From Cycas panzhihuaensis (lineage: Eukaryota; Cycadophyta): a stretch of 64,000 nucleotides of DNA. The translations under genes and the position numbers were made by a program. The DNA lies in contig CM041465.1 in NCBI GenBank assembly GCA_023213395.1, positions 144,219,741 through 144,283,740 on the forward strand, given 5' to 3'. The notes under the pieces are model-generated. The model searched no databases. It was not told the DNA's origin and was given only the letters and a program-made list of their open reading frames with translations. This document shows positions 12,601 through 24,439 of this stretch, in pieces; the first letter of the stretch is position 1; every line of letters starts with the position of its first letter.

Positions 12601-15369
12601 TCTAAGAAAGAAATTAACCATTGTCTCATAATATCTCATGTATGCTTTTGCATCTTTCTCCTTATATTAATCATTTATATATTCTTAGATTGTATTGGAA
12701 AATAAGTGAGGCCAATTCCTTAATTAATTTTCTATTGATTTCCTCCTAATGATTAATCACTCTAATAGGCAAGGCATCATGTTATACTTTAGAATTAACG
12801 ACAAAACATTAGAAAATGAAGTGGTTAAATGTAATATATTTTTTGTTCTCTTATGATGAGTTGCTCATACCAACTTACATGTGTATGTTTGTCTTGATAT
12901 ACATTTCAAAATTTCTAAAAGCATTTCCTAGGGTGGTGTTTTGCTTCAACCAATTTTATATCGCTATCCTATATGACATTAAGTCATGCCCATCATGATA
13001 TTTAGATAACTTACCATGAGCTATCTTAAGAGATAAAGCTTTACCTTTCCTTTTAACATTGGGGTCTAATTTAATACTTAAGTTGAGGAAGTTCCATATA
13101 ATTTTGAAGTTAGGATAGGTGATATCTTTATAATTGCCTAGATTTTAAATTAATCATGTATTTACAAGCCAAATTATAAGTAAATTAACCCTAAATAATA
13201 TTATTCTTTATCATTTAAAGACATCTTTTAGTAAATTCTCAAAGGTACCTATGAACCTTAGGGGAAAGAGGTGGCTCATATGAGTAGGAGGCCCAGGCCA
13301 AAAAAGGAAGTTAGATGACTTCCTCTCAAGACACTATGCATTTTCATAAATGCAAATGTAGAGATACAAGGTGAATCAACAAGGTAGAGATGTGTGTTCA
13401 AAAAAAGGAGACGTAAAAGGGGCATGCAAAAGATTTGACTTCCTAACTAAATTGAATAAGAAGTAATAAGTGAAAAGGTCCTAAAGACTATAAGAGTCAT
13501 CAAGGTGTAAATCCCCTAAAGACTAATGTAGTCCTATGAACTTGATCCCAAATTCTAACCCCCCTAAGATATTGATCTTTCCAATCGTGCGTAACTCATT
13601 GCCACTACTTACGTTAACTCAATCTAAACTAAGTAAGGGGGCTAGATAGGAGACTAAACAAAAAGGAATTAGACTATGGGATTAACTCACTCAAGGGTAA
13701 GTAATTAGGGACTCCTCCTTCTAGTAATAACTCACCTGTAAACGTGGGAGGTCTAGAAGATACCCATGTCTAATTCTAAAAATAAGTCTCTACAACTCCC
13801 AAAGGTGAAATAAAGAGAAAAAACTACTCTCAACTAAAAAAATAATGTTCACTTGATTCTCTCAGCCATAAGCAACTGGGATAATTGCTACTTACTAGAC
13901 AATTTAGAACATGAAGAAGTCTTTCTCAACCTCGAGTGTAAGACCACCATTGCTTAATTGATGATGAAATCTAGTTAAGGTTAAGTAGCTTCTCCTCTAG
14001 CACAAGTGAGACCCTACCCATAGAAAGGCTAGAGGACAGAGAACAAAAAGCTAAATGTAGTAATATGCCATTTTAATTGAGTGCACACAAATAACCTAAC
14101 TAAATATAATGGACTTATAACCCATGGGTTTAGAAACTCGTAATAGCATGTTGAATCTAGAGAGTAATTAAGTCTCCTAAATGCCAATTTGATCCTTCAA
14201 AAAGACCCTTTTATTTTCTTCTTTTTCTTTTATGTGTGCTTAATTAAGCTAAAAAATAACAGAAATAAATATGTAGTACAAAACATGCCTAAAATGGAAA
14301 TGCCTAAGTTAAAAAACATGATGAAATGTATTCAACAATATGTGTAAGAACCTATTGTTGCAAGTTTATTATATGTGTTTGAGAGTGTGGTGTTCCGAAC
14401 CACGTTTGGAGGTTATATTGTAATGTTTTTAATTTGTTGTTGTTTCCAATAGAGTAAGATATAGCTCAAAGTTTTAATTGTCACCTAGAAAGATATAAGC
14501 CGTATTACATATAACTTATAAACAAGTCAATGATTATTGTAGAAAAGAAAATGTTGAAAGCAAATAATAAAAATGATAAATAAAACCTAAGAACAATGTA
14601 TGAAACTTATTAAGTCATGATGATCATTGCTATAATATACTCCATGAACTAGCCCTACTAAACTTATAGTAAATAGCCAAAAATATCTACTTACAAGTGT
14701 GCACATCATAAATGAGGAGCAACATATTAAGTGAAGTTAAAACTATCAAAGTGAAGTGCATAAAATTCGTAGAAATAAATGCAATCTTAAAACCCTAAAA
14801 TGGAAATTATAAAAACCTTAGATATTGGAAACACAACAAAATGATGAAAATGAACCCTATAACATCCCAAAATCTATGTTATTAGAAGAATATTATATGT
14901 TCTTTAAGATGGCAAGCTTCTACTAGAGTTATGAAATCTCAAAGTAATGGTTTTTATGTTTCTAAAGTGAATAGGAAATTAGGGTTTTTGTCCATTTTTG
15001 GTAAACTATATGAATTTTGTTAAATATAAATGATTTGTTAATTTATTCATTTCATTATGTTTCTAAAACCAGTTTGCTTTTATAAATAATAATTAAAGTT
15101 TATTTACCAAGTGTAAGGTTTTTAGCACAATCTGAAGTTGGAAAACAACATTTCCAAAGTTGCCAACACAATGTATAAATTAGGGTTTCAACTTACTATG
15201 TATGACATGTAAACAATTCATTTCAAAATAAAGTTTGTGAGCTTCGTGTAATATTAATCAATTAAGAAAATCAATGCAATGACATCAAGAAACTAGAAAT
15301 GACATTGAATTTATAACAAACTAAAAAAAAACCTGATCACTAATGTGCTTTAAAGGCTCGTCAACTTTC
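9691..15369. other. AT-rich spacer without recognised genes
   Basis: About 5.7 kb with no supported gene. The part from 9691 to about 10100 is probably the leader of the same antisense gypsy relic. From 13200 to 14100 the base composition is more even and short phrases recur (for example CCTAAAGACTA near 13480 and 13515), but no protein family is visible on either strand. The remainder is AT-rich with stops in all frames. Confidence 0.5.
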
Positions 15370-15419
15370 TCATTCATCTTTAATCATCTTTACTAATTAT
15401 GGGATTCTCTTAACATTGA
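15370..15419 (-). pseudogene. Fimbrin pseudogene, 3' fragment beyond the LINE
   Basis: Read on the minus strand directly after the LINE and its target-site duplication, the frame of the fimbrin fragment at 18252-18630 resumes with KRIP, a stop, LVKMIKD. This matches the segment that follows the first calponin-homology domain of plant fimbrins (consensus K-K-T-P-Q-L-V-E-L-V). Homology fades after about 15370. Whether that edge is an exon boundary, a truncation or simple decay cannot be told here. Confidence 0.75.
15407..15419. repeat. LINE target-site duplication, distal copy
   Basis: CTCTTAACATTGA on the plus strand, repeated exactly at 18252-18264. The two copies bracket the LINE. Confidence 0.9.
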
Positions 15420-15559
15420 TAATTTTTTTTAAATTAGGTAGAAGGGGTTTTATAGGGGCCCCAACCCTTTAACAAAAGCTACCTTCTGGCTTATATAATT
15501 GCCATGACAAGCCTATGGCCTAGCGAAGATCACCCTTTGACTCTAGCTACCCACCCTGC

Positions 15560-17016
15560 CATAACAAGACATCTGGCTAACTCTCTTACTACATCCTCAC
15601 CACATCCTCCTTAACTAGACTCATGATCTCTTCAGGAATTTCCTTCCTCCAAAACCCAAACCTCTTGTGACTGACCCCCCAATTGGCCATCTTGTTAGCC
15701 ACTCCATTCACCTCCCTCTAGGTATGATTCACTTGGAAATTCTCCCATCTCTTAAGGGCATCCTACATATCTTTGATTATAGCACCCGCTTTCCAATCTG
15801 GCTCCATTGTCCCTTTAAGTAGATTAATTATATTAAGGGAGTCCCCTTCTATGATCAACTTCTCATATCCTTACTCAATAGTCATGTCCACCACTTTCTG
15901 CATGGCTACCATTTTAGCTCTATGGTTAGTCTCATATCTGTAGTATTCTATAAAAGCCCACTTGACCTCCCCTTTAGAGTTTCTGTAGATACCCCCTCCT
16001 CCAACCTCCCTAGGGTTGCCTTAGACGTGCCATCAAAATTTATTTTCATCCATGTTTTCCTAGGTGGGATCCACTGGCAGTTCTTCCTCTGGTCCCTAGT
16101 TATTATGGGTCTTATACCGCATCCTTCCATTATAGACCTTTCATGATCCATGATAAATTTATCCTCCTTAGGCTTGAGACTTTCCTTAATGCTAGCCATA
16201 ATAATCCCAAAAGTCGTGTTCATCCATCTGCCTGTCTTAAAATATCCTCTTGTTTCTCTCCTGCCATAGATTCCACATCGTAACTAGCAGGGATAATTAC
16301 CATAATTGAGCCAAGATTCTACTCTCAAAGGGATTAGTCCAGGTCAATTGATAGTTCTCAAGAGTTTCAAAGGTTACCCATTGAACATTAAATTGAGCCC
16401 ATATCATCTTCCACACCCTTTTGGAATATGGACAATGGAGGAGTATATGGTTCACTAACTCCTCATTCTCCCAACATAACACACACCAGTTTGCCATTGT
16501 AAAACCCCTCTTCCTCAGGTTGTCCACCATCAAGATCTTATTCTTAAGATACAACCACCAAAATACCATGACCTTAGGGGTTAGGCCCATTTTCCACACC
16601 CTATCCAAGAGTGGTTGCTTTTTATCTCATCTTTCTTGGCATAAAAATAGGTATCCTTATTTTATTGAGTAATCTCCTAAAGGGGCCAAAGGCCATACCA
16701 ATGAGTCCTCCTTCTCTCTTCTTGGGATATAGCATTGGTTGACCACCTTTCTTAAGGCTTCTAATTGATAATGGACCCCATGATCCCCTTAGATCTTATG
16801 AAAGTCTCTCCACCTAGTGATTCAATCCTAGACTACCCAGTAATCCTTCACCTTTTTACCATAGGTCATCTCATATGGACCCTGTAGAGGGCTTACTTCG
16901 AGTTGCCCCTTAAGCTTTACATCACCACACCATACATCCTCCCAAAATTTTATTGTATTTCCATCCCCCAGCTTCCACTGCATATTTACCCCAATCATCC
17001 CCCTTATTTTAAGCAC
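15560..17016 (-). pseudogene. LINE C-terminal region: zinc-binding RVT segment and RNase H
   Basis: Beyond the RT core the minus strand reads a WKLGDGNTIKFWEDVW block (about 16980-16930), usual in plant L1 elements. Next comes a zf-RVT segment at 16608-16297 with WCVLCWENEELVNHILLHC, where the C-x2-C and H-x4-C ligands are visible. An RNase H domain follows at about 16080-15560: KINFDGTSK, then LIIEGDSLNIINLL, then REVNGVANKMAN. RNase H at the C-terminus is known from a subset of plant L1 lineages and would help remove template RNA. Several stops and frame changes break the reading frame. Confidence 0.85.
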
Positions 17017-17444
17017 ACTTCTCTAAATTGATGATCCATAGGGATTTATAAAATTATCATTTAAGAAGTGTCTCCCATAAAGGTACTTGCAGAATATAAT
17101 TTTATCCTACAGACCCCCTTCTTTCTTTGCTAATCACCAACTAAGTTTGGCCATTTGAGCACTATTGAAGGAAGACAATCTTCGCAGGTTTAATCCTCTT
17201 GCCCATTTAGGGGAACACACTTTATCCTAGTTTACCAAGTGGATTCTATCCTTTTCCTCCGCTCTGGACTAAAGGAAGTGCTTCTGGATAAATTCTAAAA
17301 TGGACATGACTTTGACCGGGATCTTAAAAGTAGACATCATGTAGACTGGGATACTCTAAAGAGAAGCAGCTACTAACAGAATCTTACCAGTCTGGCTAAG
17401 CAGGAAGCCCTTCCATCTAGTCAACTTCCTCTACGTCCTATCAA

Positions 17445-18250
17445 TTATGGATTCCATAACTCCTTTGCCATCTTTCCAATAAACAGAGGCATACCCAAAT
17501 AGGTCATCAGAAGTTTGTGAATAGGCATCTTTAGAATCCTACTAATCTTCTTCTTGACTCTTTCCTTAGCATGCACAAAAACGATATTGCTTTTGTTCAG
17601 ATTTACCTGTTGATTAGTTGCTCTTTCAAACTTGTCTAAGCCCTCTTTAAGCATCCAAGCTTCCCTTATAGCAGCCTTACCCAAGAAGATATTATCATCC
17701 ACAAATTGATGATGGATAATATTCTCAACATCTAATGTAGGCTTGATCCCTATGACCAACCCCACTCTCCTGGCCATCTCTGTTGCCCTACCCAACATCT
17801 CAAGTAGGATTATAAAAAGGTAAGGAGAGATGGGGTCTTTTTATCTCAACCCTCTGGATCTTAGGAATAAACTTATTGATGTACCATTTACTAGAACTGA
17901 GTATTGAGGATTTGTTATATATGACCTCATCCATTCTACCTATTTTTCTCCAAAGCCAAAAGCTTTTAAGCACTCCAATAAGCAGCCCCAAGAAACCCTA
18001 TCATATACTTTAGATAAATCGATTTTGATTATCATGCTCGACTCTTTCCTTTAGTGGGCCAAATGGACCATTTCATGGATGACAATTATGCCATCAGTAA
18101 TTTGCCTATCCTTCATATAGCCATCTTGGTCAGGAGAAATACTCCCTAGGAACATCAACTTGAGTCTATTAGCCAAAACTTTGGTTACGATTTTGTATTT
18201 CACATTGCATAAACTAATTGGCTGAAAGTCCTCCATTTATGTCACTCCCT
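17445..18250 (-). pseudogene. LINE reverse transcriptase remnant
   Basis: The minus strand opens at the truncation point with EEGVT, a stop, MEDFQPISLCNVKYKIVTKV, then LANRLK, ISPDQDGYMKDRQITDG and HEMVH. These are the hallmark first blocks of LINE RT. The catalytic box appears as HQFVDDNIFLG near 17700, equivalent to the usual FADD/YADD box. It is followed by NQQVNLNKSNIVF and YLGMPL. The region around 17800-18050 between these blocks is frameshifted. The protein is not translatable as a unit. Confidence 0.9.
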
Positions 18251-18251
18251 C

Positions 18252-18264
18252 CTCTTAACATTGA
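18252..18264. repeat. LINE target-site duplication, proximal copy
   Basis: Exact second copy of CTCTTAACATTGA (see 15407-15419). On the minus strand it lies within fimbrin codons for V-N-V-K-R, so fimbrin is the host sequence. Confidence 0.9.
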
Positions 18265-18625
18265 CATAAGCCAAGAGCCAGATCTTTACTATTTGAATTA
18301 TCAAACCTAAAACTAGATGAGGCTTTCCTACTATTAGGTCTTCAATTATAATGTTCACTACTAAACATCTAATAACTTTAGTTGAATTCAAACCAAGGTT
18401 GTGATTTTTGACTCTCTGCTAATGATTTTGATTTTCCTTAATATCGATAGCTCAATCCTTAATAGTTCCGTGTACGACAATATTGATCAATTTATAAAAG
18501 ATAATTCCATCCTTTATAATCTTAAAAAAACCACTTCTTATAAGATTAGTAGGCAAATACTTATTTAAAATAAGATTGTCATCTAAGTATATATTTATAT
18601 GATCCACATAAGCTTTCTTCTATAA

Positions 18626-18630
18626 TTTGC
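18626..18630. repeat. LTR-D target-site duplication, left copy
   Basis: TTTGC immediately outside LTR-D, matched by TTTGC at 21854-21858. Confidence 0.9.
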
Positions 18631-18923
18631 TATTACAGGCCAACTCCTATAACTAAAACAATAAGAGAGCAAAGGGGAAGAAAGGCATGAGATAGAATAA
18701 TTACTAAATGAGAACCAAAAGGGGCACCAAAGTGAACCCAAATAAATTGTATTCATACATATATCAAATTGGATTACATACGATGGGGGTGTTATATTTA
18801 TAAGAGGATCACCCTATTATTATATTATTCTACTGTTAATCAACCCAATCTCACATTTCCACTATTATTAAATACTCCTAACTTAACCTTTTAACCTATT
18901 ACATGTGGTATAGGTTTATTACA
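18631..18923 (-). repeat. LTR-D 3' LTR
   Basis: On the minus strand it starts TGTAATAAACC and ends GGCCTGTAATA, a decayed CA end. It aligns along its length with 21545-21853. Confidence 0.9.
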
Positions 18924-18940
18924 TGCCCTCTCCCCTTAGA
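18924..18940 (-). other. LTR-D polypurine tract
   Basis: The minus strand reads TAAGGGGAGAGGGCA directly before the 3' LTR. Confidence 0.85.
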
Positions 18941-21531
18941 TGCTCTTTTACCTCAAAGCATCCTAATATAAAAATATATGTGTCCACCACCTACTGCTAC
19001 TAGTATGTTATAGGTAGTGGTTTGATCAATGTGATGATGAGGAGATCTTATTGTTACAGATCTTATTATTGAGAATAAATGCACAAGTGCATGTAGATGG
19101 TGATGTGGTCTAGAAAAGAGTGACTCCTTCGCTTGATTATAAGAACCGAAGAAATGGGGGCCCATGGTGTAGTAATATAAAAATCCACAAAAATGAGAAC
19201 CCAAACGCTCCTATAACTTAAATGATGATGGAACCAACTTAATGTATACACCTTCAACTAAAGAGATTTCATCATACTTATCCAAAGTAAAATTTACCTT
19301 ATCTTCTTTCTTTTTTCGTCTTATTTGGACTCTCCTTCTAGATGGGTGCTTTGGTTAGGAATGAGTGCTTCAATGTGCTGATGAAGTATAAAAGTAAAGA
19401 GGTCCCAATTTAACTTATAAGTATTTTGGCACCACTTTTGTGCCCACTATTAAAGGGGATCTTCCAATTGTTGAATACCTAAACAAAGCTTATGGTATTA
19501 TGTCAAGTTGAGCTCTTTAAGGTATGCAAATATGGATGCAAGCCAGTCATAAAAAATGATAGAACTATCAAGATTAAAATAAAGTAGACTGATCCCACTT
19601 TCTTCATCATCAAAGTGATCATGGTCCTACAATACATTACTTTCTCCTAACTAGATAGATTCTTGGTCTTATACATCTTCTTTTATAAAAGTTTCAATAG
19701 TTAGGTAAACTTTTATTTCCTTTTGAAGTTCCATCTTAAAGGATGCCTAATTTGGATGTGGGTATGAGAGACATCATTCCTAAGTTGTTAAATAGAGATC
19801 CCATTGTAAGAAGACCATAGTAAACATGATCTTGGCATAGTCTTACTTGAAGTAGTTAATTGTAGAATAATCTTTAAAGAATTATTTTAAAGTAGTAACC
19901 TAGTCATAAAGTTGAATGTGGCTATTCATCCCAAGGTAAGTGAGTTCGAGATCATCATTGTAGTCAAAAAAGAATTCTTCACAGTCATAGTATGAATCAA
20001 GAAGACTATTTTTTTCATAGGATGTAAGTAAGTTCTTATAAGCCCTTGGGTCCATATGGCCTCAAGATTAATGGCGAGCAAGCCAAAGTCTAAACAATCG
20101 AAATTGAAAAGATTTACATAAAAAAATGATATGCAATTATAGGACTTGACTTTGAACATTACTATCTATCACAAGAAAAGTCCAAAAGATGTTATGTGAT
20201 AGTCCAAATTAAAGTCCCTAAAGCAAGGAATCCAATGGATCTTACATAACTAAATTCTAAGTCTGTATGAAAAAGATATAACTGAAACTGCATAAATAAG
20301 TATACATTTTTTTATAAAACCCTTTTAATTAGTGTTAAGCCCCCTTTAAACAGAACTAAGTCATATTCTTTAAGACCATATGGCCATCGATAAATTTACT
20401 AGTGGCTTAATAGATTCCAAATACTATTTTATCTCCATCTAATATCATCAACATTATAAATATAAATGATTCATAAATATACTTTAAATGTTTGAAAGGA
20501 TTTAGGGTTTGTTATCGTTGATGCTCTTCTCAATTGAGTGAAGCATAACAGAGCACCATGAACATGTGACTTCTCTTCATGCAACAAGCATTCAATGGAG
20601 ATGGGCAAGCTGAAGGTAGTGGTCAAAGTCTGGGGCATCTACAGATGTAGATGCAACTTCGAATAGAGCGTAGGTTTCTACGTAATTAAGGATCCATACT
20701 TCTTTGAAAATGAAAATGTCATTACATAAATGTGATAAGAAACAATAGTCCCTTCCTTGTATGAAAATAGCAACAGATCTTATAAACCCTGACAACAGGG
20801 TAAACAACCCCTACATAAGTGTATTTGCTCCCAGTTATGTATATATGCCATGAAGGGAATGCACAATCTTACTAATAGATGTTGCAATCATAAACACCAA
20901 AGGGTATGTATACAACAAGCAACACCCTTGTAGAGCAAACACCTATTAATTAACATATCAAATATAGATATGAATAATAAGAGAATAGGTTATACATTCA
21001 TTAAGCCTTACACACTTGTCTAACAGGAGATCAAGTGCTATTGGGATATGATTTGCCCCACATTTGTCATTGATTATACTAAGAGGATGCTCATCTAATA
21101 GTGATGCTTGCCACTAAAGGGGCACAATTATAGGTTTATATTCTTGCAACCCCACTAAGAAAATTAATTGAGAACTCTATATTAGATCAAATCCTTGGAC
21201 ACGCAGTAGTCCTCACGGAGTAGGTTAAGCGGGACAAATGTATGAAGATAACAGTGGGGAAGGTGCTATAATAAATCTCCTTAGCAATGCATTATGATAT
21301 AACTAAGCCCAATTAATTAATATGTAGGTCATAAATATGATATAGATGTTACTCTTCCTACAAACTTCACCTTGGGTCTTTAACCTTATAAATCTTTGTT
21401 TTGGATCATCAATGATATAAAACCCTCTATAAGCGATATGACAACTTGTAACCAGATTATCAATCCTCTAATAGGATTGTCTTTAAGACCTATAATAAAT
21501 AAGGGGAAAGAAAAAATTGCCCTTGGCCTAA

Positions 21532-21542
21532 CTTTGATACCA
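21532..21542 (-). other. LTR-D primer binding site
   Basis: The minus strand reads TGGTATCAAAG two bases after the 5' LTR, one mismatch from the TGGTATCAGAG complement of initiator tRNA-Met. Confidence 0.85.
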
Positions 21543-21544
21543 CT

Positions 21545-21853
21545 TGTTATAGGCCAACTCTTGTAACCACAACAATAAAAGAGCAAAGGGGAAGAATATC
21601 AAAAGACAGAATGATCACCAAATGAGAACCAAAAGGGGCATCGAAGTGAACCCAAATAGATTATATTCATAAATATGTCAAACTACCTTATATAGGATGC
21701 AAGTGTCGTATTTATAAGAGGATCACCCCATTATTATATTATTCTACCACAAATCTACCTAATCCCACATTTATACTATTATTAAATACTCATAGCTTAT
21801 TCTTCTTAACTCTTAACCTTCTAACTTATTACATGTGGTATAGGTTCATCACA
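21545..21853 (-). repeat. LTR-D 5' LTR
   Basis: On the minus strand it starts TGTGATGAACC and ends GGCCTATAACA, with canonical TG...CA termini. The adjoining primer site identifies it as the 5' LTR. Confidence 0.9.
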
Positions 21854-21858
21854 TTTGC
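21854..21858. repeat. LTR-D target-site duplication, right copy
   Basis: TTTGC, matching 18626-18630. Removing the element and one copy restores the fimbrin frame. Confidence 0.9.
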
Positions 21859-21990
21859 TTGTAATATGAAGCAATCTTATTGTTAAATTCTTTAAAAAGG
21901 ATGATGATGGTTTACTAGGGTTAAGGTTCAAATTTTCTTTCTTTTGAAGATCTACATAAAGTTAAAGAAAACCCTCAAACTCAATCCCAT
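21854..21990 (-). pseudogene. Fimbrin pseudogene, 5' fragment beyond LTR-D
   Basis: Minus-strand frame reads HGIEFEGFL, a stop, LYVDLQKK, then KPSSSFLKNLT, LLHITSK, joining across the TTTGC site to the fragment at 18252-18630. It corresponds to the linker between the EF-hand-like N-terminus and the first calponin-homology domain in plant fimbrins (known pattern F-E-x-F-L-R-x-Y-L-x-L-Q and S-S-S-F-L-K). Weak similarity may continue to about 22035. Farther upstream nothing fimbrin-like is recognised. Confidence 0.8.
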
Positions 21991-24439
21991 GTTGGAGGCT
22001 TAAACTAATTTGTTCTAATGTTGAAATAAGTGACCTTGCATGAAATCTTATGTCTCTCATATTATGTAAAACCTCCCTTTGTGATGGCTCTTATAGTCCC
22101 TCTTGTCTACCTCTAGGTGATGATCATAAACTTCCTATAATTGGCCCATCTAGCCTCTACACTCTACCTAGTCCTTAGTTCACTCACTATTATCAATCCC
22201 TCTTTATCATCCTCTCCCTTCGATATTTTATCTTGCCTCTATGTGATGATTTATCAATGATCACCATGTATGAGACTCCTTTTCCAATGGTGTCTAACCT
22301 ATATTCTACCCTTGTTCAACTTGTCCTCTTTGCATGAGACCTTTGTGCATCTCCTTGCATAACAGGTAGTTTGGATTACTAGCCTATGTTCTTGCCTTCA
22401 TGATCTTCCACATCTTCCATTGTTCAACCTTTGCTCCCTTGGTGTTTGGCTCTCTCCCCTCAAATTACCCCTAGTCCTCCCCTCCTCTTTGTCCACTAGT
22501 GCTCCTTTGTAGAACCATACCTCCTCCTCTGATGTCCTTTCGATATAGATAATCCTCATAATCATCCTTTGATGCCTTGCCTTCATGGCAATGCTTAGTG
22601 GATGGGGATATTTCTACTCCACCATAACTCTGTCGAATTTATTTTTTTACTTTTTTTATATTTTGCTTTATTTCTATTTTTATTTGATTATTTCTATTTT
22701 ATTTATTTATTTATTTCATTTTTGATTTGTAATGTTTTTCTTTTTTCGATGTTTTATTTTGTTAATAACCTTTATTTTGTTTGTTTTATATATATTTTTG
22801 TTTTAAGGGGGGAAGTAAACACCCCCTATTAACACCATCATTTTGCTATATTTTTTGGTAGTAAAGTGGGGTGCAATCATGTTTTTATTATTAGGGGAGA
22901 GGGGTACGAATGGGAAGTCCAAATTCTTTAGTAAAACAAACAATAAAAGTGTTACTTAAAATTTTAATTCAAGTGTAAAATGACAAGCATTTTATTATTA
23001 TCATTTATGATCTTTTGTTTTGCAAGAAGGTAGGGAGGATAACTTTCATTTAACATTAAAACACTAAGAATTTTATAAGATAATAAGGTGAATATCTCAA
23101 ATAAAAACATGAGATAAAGGGGTTTAAATTAACACCTTTTTACACTTATATTTTTGCCATTTTTGGATGTGAAGTTAAGGGATTTAAGTTATAAATTTTT
23201 GAGTTATGTTTAAAAGGAGAATTTAGTTTTGGGGGGATTGCATTGATTGACTAATCAACTATGCATAAAATCTAAACTTTCATTATTGATTGATTGATAG
23301 AGTCATAAGTATACACATATACACAAATCATGACCAAATCAACCATTTGTAACTGTAATTAAATATAAAACAAAGAAGTAAACTTGGCTGCATTGGGGAG
23401 CATAAAAGCAAGCAAATAATACCCTTACATGAAAATCTCTTTTCATTCATTGTGTATAGATTCAAACACCTTAAAAGAGGTATATATAGCTTAGGCATAT
23501 CTTCATTATGCTCTCATAGTATGGTTAGGGTTATCTTTGCTTATTGAAATGCTTCTCTAAACTTATATAATTTAAATTTAAAAGCTTGGGTTGAAGATTA
23601 ATCAAATTCTATTAAAAATTAAGCATTGCCATTTGTAAAGTCTATATAGGAATTTAACATTAAAACTTTAGAGTATAGGATTTATTCTCCTTGTGTATTA
23701 TTTGTTAAAGGACCTAATTTATATGCTATTAAAGGGAAAGGTTGTATACTAATCTCCTTTAGTATTGATAAGTGGAGAAATGATTAGAATCTTAAATACT
23801 TTCAATTATTTTCTATTAACACTAAATTGTCTTTGGCCCCATGGAAGGTGTCCACTATTAAACCTAAAATAGGTGTATGGTTAGTAGTACACAACTTACA
23901 TGGGGTATAAGATAATCAATCTTTAGGGTTATTCTTTTTTAAACCCATGAGAGATGTCTACTACTATAGTAACTACATTTGAAAAAAAAAGAAGAAGAAA
24001 ATTTGCTAAGTTCAAAAGATTCAAATAAATACATCATTTCAAAAAAAATAAAAAAATGATTTTAAAAAATCATTTAAAGCTAAATTATGTGACTATAAAC
24101 TATAAAAATAAAATATAAACCATAAAAAAGTTATAAACATAAACTATAAAAATATAATGATATATAAACATAAAATTTAATTACACAACCATGATTTATC
24201 TTTTATAATAAACTATAAACATAAAAATTAAAATTATAAATATAAAATATAAACCATAGAACATAAAATTAATAATGCTTTGATGATCTATGATTTATGA
24301 GATAAAATATTAATAAAAATTATAAATTTAAAAACATAGAACTAAAAAATATAAAATATAAACAAAATAAAACAAATAAGGATGAAACACAAAAAAGTAA
24401 AAGAGAAAAAGCATAAAACATTTAAAAGTTAGGGTAACG
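21991..24439. other. Spacer between fimbrin pseudogene and TIM10
   Basis: 22080-22600 is pyrimidine-rich on the plus strand; on the minus strand it has a charged open stretch of 62 codons (22586-22398) with no recognised family. 22600-22830 is T-rich. 23960-24420 is A-rich and built of loose repeats of a phrase like AAACATAAAATATAAACC. No gene is supported. Confidence 0.5.

Larger units (their letters stand above)
15420..18251 (-). mobile_element. 5'-truncated L1-type LINE inserted in fimbrin pseudogene
   Basis: The element runs on the minus strand from 18251 to 15420. It begins abruptly inside the reverse transcriptase domain, so the gag-like ORF1 and the endonuclease are missing, and it ends in a short A-rich tail (plus-strand T run at 15423-15430). 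A perfect 13-bp duplication flanks it. Truncation at the 5' end, an A tail and a long duplication are the standard marks of target-primed reverse transcription. It lies wholly inside a fimbrin-like sequence whose frame continues on both sides, so the LINE is younger than that pseudogene. Confidence 0.9.
18252..18630 (-). pseudogene. Fimbrin (plastin) pseudogene, main fragment
   Basis: Minus-strand frame with about 126 codons and few stops. It reads KAYVDHINIYLDDNLILNKY, then LPTNL, KIIKDGIIFYKLINIVVHGT, LGLNSTKVIRCLVVNIIIED and GKPHLVLGLIIQIVKIWLLA. This follows plant fimbrin closely through its first calponin-homology actin-binding domain, including the strongly conserved D-G-x-x-x-x-K-L-I-N-V-x-V-P-G-T-I and L-V-L-G-L-I-x-Q-I-I-K blocks. 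Fimbrin bundles actin filaments in the cytoplasm. Stops and substitutions show it is dead. Its two ends continue, in frame, beyond the LINE and beyond LTR-D. It is either a processed copy or a gene fragment; intron positions of a live relative would decide. Confidence 0.88.
18631..21853 (-). mobile_element. LTR-D: short LTR retrotransposon with TSD, no recognisable pol
   Basis: Two direct repeats of about 300 bp (18631-18923 and 21545-21853) enclose 2.6 kb. On the minus strand the right repeat is the 5' LTR, followed by a tRNA-iMet type primer site; the left repeat is the 3' LTR, preceded by a purine tract. A 5-bp TTTGC duplication flanks the whole. The LTRs differ at many positions, so the insertion is fairly old. 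Inside I find no protease, RT, integrase or zinc knuckle. A stop-ridden stretch around 19400-20160 (phrases such as FYDWLASIFAYLKELN) may be an unplaced gag-like remnant. Likely a non-autonomous element dependent on enzymes from elsewhere. Confidence 0.88.

Noticed and set aside
15420-18630. Fimbrin-LINE fusion made by template switching
   Set aside because: First considered because fimbrin meets the LINE directly, but the 13-bp duplication and fimbrin codons on the far side show simple insertion of the LINE into the fimbrin copy.
22602-22832. 76-codon open frame rich in phenylalanine and tyrosine
   Set aside because: It is the translation of a T-rich low-complexity stretch, not a membrane protein gene.
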